Both the position numbers and the translations under genes were made by a program. A DNA stretch of 64,000 nt. Source: Flavobacterium sp. 270 (lineage in GTDB: Bacteria > Bacteroidota > Bacteroidia > Flavobacteriales > Flavobacteriaceae). Shown here one piece after another: positions 17,290 through 25,427 of this stretch. Below the pieces are notes generated by a model that saw nothing but the letters and a program-made list of their open reading frames with translations, did not search any database and was not told where the DNA came from. The stretch lies in the NCBI RefSeq assembly GCF_004368785.1, contig NZ_SODM01000002.1, forward strand, positions 853,648 to 917,647. Reading direction: 5' to 3'. Each line of letters opens with the position of its first letter. Position 1 is the first letter of the stretch.

Positions 17290-18176
17290 TGTAAGTTGAT
17301 TTCGGTTTGTAAAAAGGCAATAAAATGATGAAAATAATCCGGGTAATCCTGATTTTGTCTAATCGCAATAAAGTGCTTTCTTTTTAAACCATTCTTCCCA
17401 ATTTTAACCGCCTTGATTGGGCTGTTTTTCAAATACGGCTGTAATGCCCATTTTGCCATCGACATCACGCCCATATCGGCTTTTACCATTTCTATAGAAG
17501 CTTCTGTAAGCGGTAAAGGTGTTATTTTTTTAGGAGTAACTTTGGCTGGAGCCAAAACAAATTGATGAATGGTTACCGTTTCCAACGGAAGAGAATGTAT
17601 CAGTAAATGTTCCTCAATAAAATCTTCTGCAACGACATATTTTTTATCCGCCCAAGCATGATTTTCAGAAACTGCCATAACGACTTCATCCTGAAAAAGT
17701 TCGAGATATTTGATGTTGTTATCTTTGATCTGATCACTTATAATGGCAATATCGATTACATTTTCTAATAATTTTTGTAACGGATAATGCGTTGCTTCAG
17801 TAACAATTTTTAGTTCGACATTTGGATATAAAAGATGAAATTGCTTTAAAACTGAAGGAAGCCAATGATAACTCGAATAACATTCTGTACTGATTCTGAT
17901 TTCGCCATATTCACCAAAAACCATTTGTTTGATCTGAGATTCGGTTTGAGAAAGTTTGTCCAGAATTTCGTTAGCGATTTCGTAGATTTTCTCTCCGGCT
18001 TTAGTCAAAACCAGTTTTTTATTTGTTCTTAAAAAAATGGCCGTGCCAAGCTGATATTCAGCTTCTTTAAGTTGATGGCTTAAAGCAGATTGCGTTAGGT
18101 GAAGTTTATCAATTGCTTTGGTAATGCTTCCTTCTTCAACAATTGCTTTTATCAATCGTAAATGACGTATTTCCAT
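17274..18176 (-). CDS. LysR-type transcriptional regulator
   Basis: A 300-residue regulator. The N-terminal winged helix-turn-helix (about 3-62; GSITKAIDKLHLTQSALSHQ) is followed by the two-lobed ligand domain. LysR proteins usually control a divergent neighbour and their own gene; here that neighbour is the rhodanese gene at 18324, with a 147-nt shared gap. The effector is unknown. Some residues resemble MetR-type regulators, but no methionine gene is adjacent, so that name is not used. Overlaps the GNAT gene downstream. Confidence 0.9.
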   Translation of the reverse strand: MEIRHLRLIKAIVEEGSITKAIDKLHLTQSALSHQLKEAEYQLGTAIFLRTNKKLVLTKAGEKIYEIANEILDKLSQTESQIKQMVFGEYGEIRISTECYSSYHWLPSVLKQFHLLYPNVELKIVTEATHYPLQKLLENVIDIAIISDQIKDNNIKYLELFQDEVVMAVSENHAWADKKYVVAEDFIEEHLLIHSLPLETVTIHQFVLAPAKVTPKKITPLPLTEASIEMVKADMGVMSMAKWALQPYLKNSPIKAVKIGKNGLKRKHFIAIRQNQDYPDYFHHFIAFLQTEINLQWNIQ

Positions 18177-18286
18177 TTTTTAATGTGTTTGTACACAAAG
18201 AAACAAAATTTTATGATGGCTTTTTGATGAAAAAAAGTAATGAAAGTGATGAATTCTTTTCGTTTTTATGGTTTGTGATGTTGCAT

Positions 18287-18294
18287 TACTTTTG
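18287..18294 (+). promoter_or_regulatory. -7 box TACTTTTG of the rhodanese gene
   Basis: A TAnnTTTG match 29 nt before the ATG at 18324, in the divergent gap with the LysR gene, where an operator would be expected. No -33 TTG at a good distance. Confidence 0.45.
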
Positions 18295-18323
18295 AAAAAA
18301 CAAATCACTAAAACGGTACAAAA

Positions 18324-18719
18324 ATGGAAGCACAAATTAGACATTATGAAAACAAATTAGCATTTGAAATGGATCCTTCTGATTTGTTTGATGCTTTGAA
18401 CAACGGAGAAAAAGTAATTGTTATTGATGCCAGAAAAGCTTTTGGTTTTGAAGCAGAACATATTCCAACGGCAATTAACATTCCGCATCGCGAAATGAAT
18501 TTAGAAACTACACAGCATCTAGACAGAGAAATTCTATACGTTACCTATTGTGACGGAATTGGTTGTAATGCTTCTACAAAAGGCGCTTTGAATATGGCAA
18601 AATTAGGTTTTAAAGTAAAAGAATTAATTGGCGGTATAGAATGGTGGAAATTTGACGGTTATGCCACAGAAGGAACAAAAGGCATAAAAGCAGGATTGAA
18701 AATAGAATGTGCGTGCTAA
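18324..18719 (+). CDS. Rhodanese-like domain protein
   Basis: A 131-residue single-domain rhodanese. The start of the fold (VIVIDARKAFGFEAEHIPTA) and the active-site loop YCDGIGCNAST are present; the loop holds Cys residues but not the common CRxGxR pattern, so the sulfur acceptor may differ. Such proteins carry persulfide sulfur for detoxification or biosynthesis. No signal peptide. Divergent from a LysR gene that probably controls it. A strong hairpin follows the stop codon. Confidence 0.88.
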   Translation: MEAQIRHYENKLAFEMDPSDLFDALNNGEKVIVIDARKAFGFEAEHIPTAINIPHREMNLETTQHLDREILYVTYCDGIGCNASTKGALNMAKLGFKVKELIGGIEWWKFDGYATEGTKGIKAGLKIECAC

Positions 18720-18724
18720 AAAAT

Positions 18725-18757
18725 AAAAGGGCAGACTTTAGTTTAGTCTGCCCTTTT
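18725..18757. terminator. Bidirectional terminator
   Basis: AAAAGGGCAGACT (18725-18737) pairs with AGTCTGCCCTTTT (18745-18757), a 13-bp stem between the convergent rhodanese and SRPBCC genes. Confidence 0.92.
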
Positions 18758-18762
18758 GTAAA

Positions 18763-19182
18763 TTATGATTCTATTAAAGCTTTTAAACTTTGTAAAATTG
18801 GATTTTCTTCTCCTTGTGGTTCTTCCTGAACTGCGCCCGGTCGATTGTCTTCCTGAAGAATCTCGAGTTTTACTTTCTGATTTTCTTCGGATAAAACATA
18901 GCTCATTATAAAATAATTCTCCGGTTTGTCTTCTAATTCTGGTCTTGGAAAAAACAGGGAATATTTAATTTTCTGATTTTGAATTACTTCTAAAACAGTC
19001 CCCCATTGCTCAAAAACCTGACCTTCCCACTCATTTCTAAATCGGATTTCACTTCCGATTTTCCAATCTGTAATTAAGTCACTTCCATATTGCCATTGTT
19101 TTACAAGAGCGGGTTGCGTCAAAGTATTCCAGACTTTTTCTATTGGAGCATCTAATACAATTGTTGAAATGTTTACAGCCAT
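18763..19182 (-). CDS. SRPBCC/AHSA1-type protein
   Basis: A 139-residue START-like fold protein of the AHSA1 (activator of Hsp90 ATPase homologue) group. The opening PIEKVWNTLTQPALVKQW and the GSEIRFRNEWEG segment are characteristic. These proteins bind hydrophobic ligands or partners in a deep cavity; the ligand is unknown. It begins 11 nt after the M28 peptidase stop, so it is probably the last gene of that transcript. Confidence 0.88.
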   Translation of the reverse strand: MAVNISTIVLDAPIEKVWNTLTQPALVKQWQYGSDLITDWKIGSEIRFRNEWEGQVFEQWGTVLEVIQNQKIKYSLFFPRPELEDKPENYFIMSYVLSEENQKVKLEILQEDNRPGAVQEEPQGEENPILQSLKALIES

Positions 19183-19193
19183 AATAATTGTCT

Positions 19194-21584
19194 TTATTCG
19201 GGTTTCACAAGCTTAATGCTGTCTTTGATAATAGTAAGACTATCTTTTATCGGCGCGGCTTGAAGCGGAACTTCTAAAGGCGCTGTATATCTTTTTATTT
19301 TTTGTTGAATTAAAACAGCATCATTCAAAACAAAAGGAGTTGGCATCATCCAATCGCTTCTTGGTTTGACACTGAATAACGGATTTGTCATTAAATCAAA
19401 TGAACTTTCTATCAGATCCATATCAAAAATAGACGTTTTGTTAATGTAAAATTCTAAAACAAGCGGTTCATTTCCAACTACATAATAGCATAAAATTTTA
19501 GGATCGTTGCGTTCTAATCTATTTCCTTTCTGGCCTAACGAAGAAACGCCATTGGCTTTAAAGTTATACAATGTCATTTTTGGGTTGGCAAAAATATCGT
19601 AACGATTTACTTTTCTGTTTGGTGTAATTTTTATTTTTAAATACCTGTTATTTCCTATCACACTGTCTTTTAAAAATGCAATTGTTGGTTTTGGAAGATC
19701 AACTTTTGGAGCAATCGCACTGTAAGTAAACCTTGAATTGTATTTGCTTGAAATCGGAAGATTATTTAAACCAACCGCTTTTTGATTTTTTTCGCCCACA
19801 TACGTTTTCGTCCAATCGTCTAAATTCGTGTCATAAGTAGTCCAGACAGAAGAATCTGTATCAGCATTATAAACATACAATAAACTGTTTGATTTTGCTT
19901 TTCCGTATTCGTAACCGGAATTATATCCTGCGTAAATAAAATAACCGATCGAAACAAGGAAGAAAACCATAACCCAAATTCCTTTTTTGACAAAAGAACC
20001 AAATATTGGCAGCAATAAACCAAATGCTAAAACGGTTAAAACGGCACTTCCGTAAAGGATTTTTAAACCTAAACCAATCGGGAACATTACAATAAATGGC
20101 GCTATAATCGCTAAAGCCGGAATACTGAATAATAAATTTAATCCTAATCCCGAATATTGGGTTAGCACATAAATTGCGAAAAGAATGATTCCGAAATAAA
20201 CAGGAATGATTAAGAAACCGGCACCAGTCAGACTATTGGCTAAAAAAGCATTAATAACAATCCAAAGCAATAACGGAGAAGCAAAATGATTCATTGTTGA
20301 CTTTGGCTCCGAAAAAAGCTGGTAAAACATAAAACAAATTGCAATACTCAAAGTTACAAACGCACCAATATACGCGTGACCGTTATAGGTAAATCCGTTT
20401 AGTAAATCAGAGTATTGAGGATATATCTGAAGGATAATTTTCCAGCCTAAAAAAGTAACTAAACCAGAAACTATTAAAGAACATAAAAGCGGTACAAATC
20501 CTCTGAAAATTTCTCTAAAAGTGATAATGCGTTTTGCTTTTCCAATAAAAATAAAAAGGATTAATAACCCGAAAGCAATTATTGTCATTGGCATTACCCA
20601 GGTAAACGGATAACTTATGAATGAAAATGGGGCGCTGAAATAAACATCATCCTGCGTTGAAGCTGTTTGGTTTAAATCAACATTGGCAAAGTATTTTAGC
20701 AAAGGCATTAAATAAGTTCCTTGATGCGCCAGTGTAGTTTTGTTTAGATGTTTAATATCATCTTGCTGTGTGTGGTAATTGTAATGCCCGTCTATAAAAG
20801 CAAAGTTAAAACCCTGAATATTTCCCTGCTCTCTAAAAACCGTAAGATCAGTATCATTTGGAAGCATTTTGTAAATGCTGTACATCAAAGAGTTTGAAAC
20901 GGGATAAGAAGTTTTTGCGTTGGAAAATTCTTTTACAAGAGCTTCATTTCCTTTATTAGTTTCCATCAGCATATAGCTCGGTCCAGAGCTACCTCTTGCT
21001 TCAAAATTTAAAACCAAACCAACATCTTTGGCCCACGGATGCTGATTTACAAAAAGTGCTGCACCGTTTAATCCTAATTCTTCAGCATCAGAAAAAAGAA
21101 TAATGATGTCGTTTTTCTGTGGCTGTTTAGCATATAAAAAGGCTCTGATTCCTTCTAAAATTGTGGCAACTCCCGAAGCATCATCACTCGCGCCTTTAGA
21201 AAAAGAATGTGGCGCACTGTCGTAATGAGAAAGTAAAAGAAGTGCCTTTGTATTATTTGTCCCTTTTATACGGGCTAAAATATTTTTTGATTTAACTAAT
21301 AATCCCCTGTCATTTAAGGTAAAACCTTCCTGAACACTCGTTTCTAATCCAATTCTGTTCAACTCCAATTTAAGATAATTGGCAACCAATTCATGGTTCA
21401 TAGAACCTACATAATGTGGTTTCTGCGCAATTATTTCGACTTGGCTTAAGGCTCTTTCTGTAGAAAATTCTGCAAGAGCTTCTTCGTCTTTCGAAATAAA
21501 TTGCGGCATCATTGTGGCGTAAATGATACCTAAAATCGCAAGAACGCAGACTACGGCAAGAATTGAAGTTGGGTTTTTTTTCAT
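19194..21584 (-). CDS. M28 family membrane metallopeptidase
   Basis: A 796-residue aminopeptidase-like protein. One N-terminal membrane anchor (about 7-27), an M28 zinc peptidase domain (about 60-310) with LLLSHYDSAPHSFSKGASDD (metal ligands His and Asp) and FSDAEELGLNG (catalytic Glu pair), then about eight membrane helices and a C-terminal extracytoplasmic domain. This resembles the eukaryotic endoplasmic-reticulum metallopeptidase 1 layout. It probably trims peptides outside the cytoplasm. It lies 13 nt downstream of the Zn-ribbon gene, which is itself coupled to the GNAT-nitrilase gene. Confidence 0.88.
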   Translation of the reverse strand: MKKNPTSILAVVCVLAILGIIYATMMPQFISKDEEALAEFSTERALSQVEIIAQKPHYVGSMNHELVANYLKLELNRIGLETSVQEGFTLNDRGLLVKSKNILARIKGTNNTKALLLLSHYDSAPHSFSKGASDDASGVATILEGIRAFLYAKQPQKNDIIILFSDAEELGLNGAALFVNQHPWAKDVGLVLNFEARGSSGPSYMLMETNKGNEALVKEFSNAKTSYPVSNSLMYSIYKMLPNDTDLTVFREQGNIQGFNFAFIDGHYNYHTQQDDIKHLNKTTLAHQGTYLMPLLKYFANVDLNQTASTQDDVYFSAPFSFISYPFTWVMPMTIIAFGLLILFIFIGKAKRIITFREIFRGFVPLLCSLIVSGLVTFLGWKIILQIYPQYSDLLNGFTYNGHAYIGAFVTLSIAICFMFYQLFSEPKSTMNHFASPLLLWIVINAFLANSLTGAGFLIIPVYFGIILFAIYVLTQYSGLGLNLLFSIPALAIIAPFIVMFPIGLGLKILYGSAVLTVLAFGLLLPIFGSFVKKGIWVMVFFLVSIGYFIYAGYNSGYEYGKAKSNSLLYVYNADTDSSVWTTYDTNLDDWTKTYVGEKNQKAVGLNNLPISSKYNSRFTYSAIAPKVDLPKPTIAFLKDSVIGNNRYLKIKITPNRKVNRYDIFANPKMTLYNFKANGVSSLGQKGNRLERNDPKILCYYVVGNEPLVLEFYINKTSIFDMDLIESSFDLMTNPLFSVKPRSDWMMPTPFVLNDAVLIQQKIKRYTAPLEVPLQAAPIKDSLTIIKDSIKLVKPE

Positions 21585-21597
21585 GATGGGGGCTATA

Positions 21598-21945
21598 CTA
21601 AATTTCTTTTTTTACAAGCATATAAGAATCATTGTCCAAAGGATAGTATCCTTGGTCATACAAAAAATAGTAGGTATTTCCTGTTTTGGTCTGCATAACA
21701 TTCGTAAAGAATTCAAAATCAAATCCTTTTGTCAACATTTTGTCTCTTGTTGTCTTTGATTTTCCTTCTGAATTTAATTCGGACAAAATACGGTAATTTT
21801 TGCGTAATTTATTGTTTATATTTCGCATAAAATTAGTACTGTCCTTATTTATTTTATTATTGTAAGCATTTCGACAACTATCTGAACAAAATTTCTTGTC
21901 TTGCCGGCCTACAATTTCTTCTGAACATTCGAGACATGTCTTCAT
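21598..21945 (-). CDS. Small zinc-ribbon protein
   Basis: A 115-residue protein whose N-terminus carries CLEC and CSDSC, a CX2C...CX3C metal site (Cys4, Cys7, Cys20, Cys24) as in DUF2116-type ribbons. The remainder is basic, with an ending rich in Tyr and Phe. No signal peptide. Its start codon overlaps the stop of the GNAT-nitrilase gene by 4 nt (ATGA), which indicates translational coupling. The role is unknown; a nucleic-acid or protein-binding adaptor is possible. Confidence 0.75.
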   Translation of the reverse strand: MKTCLECSEEIVGRQDKKFCSDSCRNAYNNKINKDSTNFMRNINNKLRKNYRILSELNSEGKSKTTRDKMLTKGFDFEFFTNVMQTKTGNTYYFLYDQGYYPLDNDSYMLVKKEI

Positions 21946-23471
21946 GGTTCCAGTTTTTTGATTTCATATAAATCATTTCTTCGGTCTTTTAGAATTCGAA
22001 CACTTCCATGTTCGTGAAGATGTTTTAGTAAATTCAAATCAACATCAACGATCAAAGTCATTTCTGTATTTGGAGTTGCTTCGGCTTTAATTCCATTACT
22101 CGGAAAAGCAAAATCAGATGGTGTAAACACAGAAGCCTGGGCATATTGAATGTCCATATTATTTACTTTTGGTAAATTGCCTACACAACCCGCAATCGCA
22201 ACATAACATTCGTTTTCTATAGCACGCGCCTGCGAGCAATGTTTTACACGCGTATAAGCATTTTGAGTATCGGTTAAAAACGGCACAAACAAAATGTTCA
22301 TTCCCTCGTTTGCCATAATTCTGGAAAGTTCAGGGAACTCAACATCATAACAAATCAAAATTCCAATTTTACCGCAATCCGTATCAAAAGTCTTAAACTG
22401 AGAACCGCCCTTCATTCCCCAATGCTGAACTTCGTTTGGCGTGATATGAATTTTGGTGTACATTTCTGAAGTTCCGTCTCTTTTACACAGAAAACCAACA
22501 TTATATAAATTACCATTATCTAAATAAGGCATACTTCCGGTAATAATATTGATGTTGTATGAAATAGAAAATTCCTGAAAACGTTTCCTGATTGGTTCAG
22601 AATGTCGGGCAATTTCACGAATGGCTTCTGCTTCAGATAAATGATTGTAATCTGCCATTAAAGGCGCAATAAAAAGTTCAGGAAACAAAGCAAAATCGCT
22701 TCCATACCCCGAAACGACATCAATAAAAAATTCTGCCTGCTCAAAAAACTCTTCCAAATTATTGAGCGGACGCATCTGCCATTGAATTAAACCCAGTCGA
22801 ATTACACTTTTTTCAAGATTAATAAGCTTTGGGCTTTCATCATAATAAACATTATTCCATTCTAGAAGCACCGCAAACTCTTTAGATTCCTCGTCACCTT
22901 CCAGATAATTTTTAATGATTCGCAAAACGTGAAAATCATTACTTAACTGAAAAGAAAGAACCGGATCGTGTATTTCTTTATGTTTTACCTTTTCTATATA
23001 ATTTTTTGGAGTTAGTTTGCTGGCATATTCGCGATAGTTCGGAATCCTTCCTGCAAAAACTATGGCTTTTAGATTCAGCTGTTCGCAAAGTTCCTTTCTG
23101 GCATCGTATAAACGGCGCCCTAAACGCAGTCCGCGATAATTAGGGTGTATAAAAACATCGATTCCGTATAGAATTTCAGCATCTTTATTGTGAGTAGAAA
23201 AAGTATAGTCGCCAAGAATTTGTTTATAGTTATGTCTTTTATCTACCAATTTTTCATCAACAATTAGCGATAAAGCAGATCCTACAACAACGCCGTCAAC
23301 TAGAATAACCAATTGGCCTTCTGGAAATATAGAGAGTAATTTTTTGATGTCGCTAGATTCCCAATACGAATTGGCCATTTCTGGATACGACTCAACCATT
23401 GAATTTTTCAATTGTTTGTAATCGTCTAATTGTAAGTTTCGAAGTTCAACTTTATTGATTTGTGTTTGCAT
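21942..23471 (-). CDS. GNAT acetyltransferase / carbon-nitrogen hydrolase fusion
   Basis: A 509-residue two-domain enzyme. The N-terminal GNAT domain (about 1-165) has RGLRLGRRLYDARKEL as the acetyl-CoA loop. The C-terminal nitrilase-fold domain (about 220-500) has the catalytic triad: Glu in FPELFIAP, Lys in YTKIHITP, Cys in LICYDVEFPE. Fusions of this kind are widespread in bacteria, and the substrate is not established; amide hydrolysis joined to N-acylation is implied. Start chosen at ATG 23471 (MQTQINKVELRN), because the upstream extension to 23498 is not protein-like. Confidence 0.9.
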   Translation of the reverse strand: MQTQINKVELRNLQLDDYKQLKNSMVESYPEMANSYWESSDIKKLLSIFPEGQLVILVDGVVVGSALSLIVDEKLVDKRHNYKQILGDYTFSTHNKDAEILYGIDVFIHPNYRGLRLGRRLYDARKELCEQLNLKAIVFAGRIPNYREYASKLTPKNYIEKVKHKEIHDPVLSFQLSNDFHVLRIIKNYLEGDEESKEFAVLLEWNNVYYDESPKLINLEKSVIRLGLIQWQMRPLNNLEEFFEQAEFFIDVVSGYGSDFALFPELFIAPLMADYNHLSEAEAIREIARHSEPIRKRFQEFSISYNINIITGSMPYLDNGNLYNVGFLCKRDGTSEMYTKIHITPNEVQHWGMKGGSQFKTFDTDCGKIGILICYDVEFPELSRIMANEGMNILFVPFLTDTQNAYTRVKHCSQARAIENECYVAIAGCVGNLPKVNNMDIQYAQASVFTPSDFAFPSNGIKAEATPNTEMTLIVDVDLNLLKHLHEHGSVRILKDRRNDLYEIKKLEP

Positions 23472-23575
23472 ACCGTAAGATTTATCTCGAATATACAAAA
23501 AATAATTGCCATTTACAAACGTTTACAAGTAGTTACGGTCGAAAGCAAATTGTTGGATTTTGAAAATTTAAAAAT

Positions 23576-23608
23576 AAACCCAACATGTTTTTAAAACCTG
23601 TTGGGTTT
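23576..23608 (-). terminator. Terminator of the DUF2461 gene side (family C palindrome)
   Basis: AAACCCAACA (23576-23585) pairs with TGTTGGGTTT (23599-23608), with extra A/T pairing in the centre. It lies downstream of the minus-strand DUF2461 gene. Related palindromes occur at 43387 and 57781. Confidence 0.8.
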
Positions 23609-23626
23609 ACAAAATAATCAAATTGA

Positions 23627-24319
23627 TTATAAAATAGAAGCTCCATTAATATCGGTTGTGAGTACTTCACTCATATAATCAAAAAAGGGTTTCATGTTTT
23701 GAAATGTTTCTAAAGCCTGATCCAAAAATAAAGGGCTTAATACTTCTTTATCGGTAAAACGTTTGATAATCAAAAATTGCTTAAAACGAAGCAAATCAAT
23801 CGCTTCATGATTGATGTCAAATCCTTTTGGTGCAGTTTTGAGTTGTTCGCCTTGCAAAGTTCCAAAAGTACTAACAAAAGATTTTGACTGTAGAATTTCC
23901 TGCATTCTTTTTGGGTCGTGAGCAAATTCGCTTCTTATGCGTTTTAAATCTCCGGCATTTGGTCCCCAGAAACCGCCGGCGAGAAAACTATTTCCTTGTT
24001 CCAAATGAAAATAATAACCGCCACGTCTTTCTTTTGTTGCGCGGGTATAACTGCCACCCCAAAAAGTTTTAAATGGGGTTTTGTCTTTAGAAAAACGAAT
24101 GTCACGGTAAATTCTGTAAACGCTTTTTTTGCCCGAAGCTGTTTCTAAAACATCAGTTTTAGAGAGTTCATGAAGCAAAGCGTCTGCAAAAGTTTCAATA
24201 TGATTTAATTCTTTTAAGTATTCAGGTTTATTATTTTCAAACCAGGGTTTATTGTTGTTTGCTTTAAGTTGCTGCAAAAAATCCAGACTGGATTTGGGTA
24301 TAGTGATGTTGTTTTTCAT
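23627..24319 (-). CDS. DUF2461 family protein
   Basis: A 230-residue cytoplasmic protein of the DUF2461 family. Typical segments are the opening LDFLQQLKANNNKPWFE, the RIYRDIRFSKDKTPFKT stretch, and GGYYFHLEQGNSFLAGGFW. Length is normal for the family. The biochemical role is not known. It has its own terminator on each side and so is probably a single-gene transcript. Confidence 0.9.
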   Translation of the reverse strand: MKNNITIPKSSLDFLQQLKANNNKPWFENNKPEYLKELNHIETFADALLHELSKTDVLETASGKKSVYRIYRDIRFSKDKTPFKTFWGGSYTRATKERRGGYYFHLEQGNSFLAGGFWGPNAGDLKRIRSEFAHDPKRMQEILQSKSFVSTFGTLQGEQLKTAPKGFDINHEAIDLLRFKQFLIIKRFTDKEVLSPLFLDQALETFQNMKPFFDYMSEVLTTDINGASIL

Positions 24320-24366
24320 AATTAAAAATTGAATCGTAAGTTAAGAAGACGACTCCAATTAAAACT

Positions 24367-24396
24367 AAAAACCCACCAAAATTTTGGTGGGTTTTT
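24367..24396 (-). terminator. Terminator of the Cys-rich small gene
   Basis: A perfect palindrome: AAAAACCCACCAAAA (24367-24381) mirrored at 24382-24396. Located just after the stop of the minus-strand gene 24407-24589. Confidence 0.9.
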
Positions 24397-24406
24397 TATA
24401 TATTAT

Positions 24407-24589
24407 TTAAGCGGTTTTTTTCAATAAATCGAACATAGGACAACGCGAACAACGTTTCTTTTCGCTTTTTTTAAATTTCTCACAGCAAGAAGACTTGCAG
24501 TTATCCATTTTTTTAAGCTTATCAAGGATTTCCTGATTCTTTTTTTTCTTCTTCTTGTCCTTGTCTTTGACCTTATCTTTCTTGCACAC
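24407..24589 (-). CDS. Lys- and Cys-rich small protein behind ferritin
   Basis: A 60-residue protein with six cysteines (Cys2, 31, 35, 36, 47, 50). The N-terminal third is almost all Lys and Asp; the rest has CKSSCCEKF and CSRCPMFDLL, a CX3CC...CX2CP arrangement that could hold a metal or iron-sulfur cluster. It begins with GTG at 24587-24589; an ATG 7 nt upstream is out of frame. It follows the ferritin gene by 80 nt on the same strand and precedes a strong terminator, so it is probably co-transcribed with ferritin. I do not recognise the family; it is not a Bfd-type ferredoxin. Confidence 0.6.
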   Translation of the reverse strand: MCKKDKVKDKDKKKKKKNQEILDKLKKMDNCKSSCCEKFKKSEKKRCSRCPMFDLLKKTA

Positions 24590-24669
24590 TTTTCATCTCA
24601 ATTATAAAACTGAGACAAATATATACTAAAAATGTTATTTTTATATATTCTAAATAAACTTTAACTTTT

Positions 24670-25188
24670 TTATTTAGGATTGATTGCGATTGAACTTGTA
24701 ACCGTTAATTGCTGAATATCACGATCAAACAAGTAAAGTCCACCTTTATCATCTCCAATCAAATTGATTTTATCAAGGATAGATTTAGCTGTCGCTTCTT
24801 CTTCGATTTGTTCTGATACATACCATTGTAAGAAATTATGTGTTGCATAATCTTTTTCAGAAAAAGTAATGTGTACCAATTCGTTGATAGATTCTGAAAC
24901 AAAAATTTCATGATTATAAAGCGCTTCAAACATTTCTTTAAATGTAGAATAAGAAGTTTTAGGTGCTTTTAGATCTGTAATCTGAGCGTGTCCTCCGCGT
25001 TCGTTTACATACTTAACTAATTTAAGCATGTGTGCACGCTCTTCGTCTGATTGTGTGTACATAAATTGAGCGATTCCTTCTAATCCGTGTACTTCAGCCC
25101 AACAAGCCATAGAAAGGTAAGTTTGCGAAGATTCTGCCTCTATGCGAATTTGTTTGTTTAAAGCTGTTTCAATATTTTTTGATAGCAT
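24670..25188 (-). CDS. ftnA: Ferritin (non-haem iron store)
   Basis: A 172-residue ferritin that oxidises Fe(II) and stores the iron in a 24-subunit shell. Ferroxidase ligands are visible: Glu17 in IRIEAESSQTYL and the EERAH pair (Glu50, His53), with further acidic ligands in YVSEQIEEEA. No haem-binding Met as in bacterioferritin is evident. Length is normal. A Cys-rich small gene lies just downstream. I see no Fur box that I can defend in the gap upstream. Confidence 0.93.
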   Translation of the reverse strand: MLSKNIETALNKQIRIEAESSQTYLSMACWAEVHGLEGIAQFMYTQSDEERAHMLKLVKYVNERGGHAQITDLKAPKTSYSTFKEMFEALYNHEIFVSESINELVHITFSEKDYATHNFLQWYVSEQIEEEATAKSILDKINLIGDDKGGLYLFDRDIQQLTVTSSIAINPK

Positions 25189-25375
25189 AATAGTGTCTTT
25201 TTTGTAAAATTAAGAAAAAATCAGCAATTAAGAAATTCTACATTCATCTTGAGAGCAATTCAGATTCAGACTAAATATAGCATCTGTTTGTTTTTGAGAT
25301 AATAAGCATCCAAATTTTTATAATAAGGGAAAATTTTTTCTAAAGAAAATAGGATATAAAGGCAGTTATAATGCA

Positions 25376-25408
25376 AAAAAAGCCCTAAATATTTCATTTA
25401 GGGCTTTT
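25376..25408 (-). terminator. Terminator of the OmpA-family gene
   Basis: AAAAGCCCTAAAT pairs with ATTTAGGGCTTTT (25396-25408) around a 5-nt loop, just downstream of the minus-strand gene ending at 25428. Confidence 0.9.
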
Positions 25409-25427
25409 AGTACTAATTCAGAAGTTT

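Noticed and set aside
17274..18176. Naming the LysR protein MetR
   Set aside because: Resemblance is general to the family and no methionine-pathway gene is adjacent.
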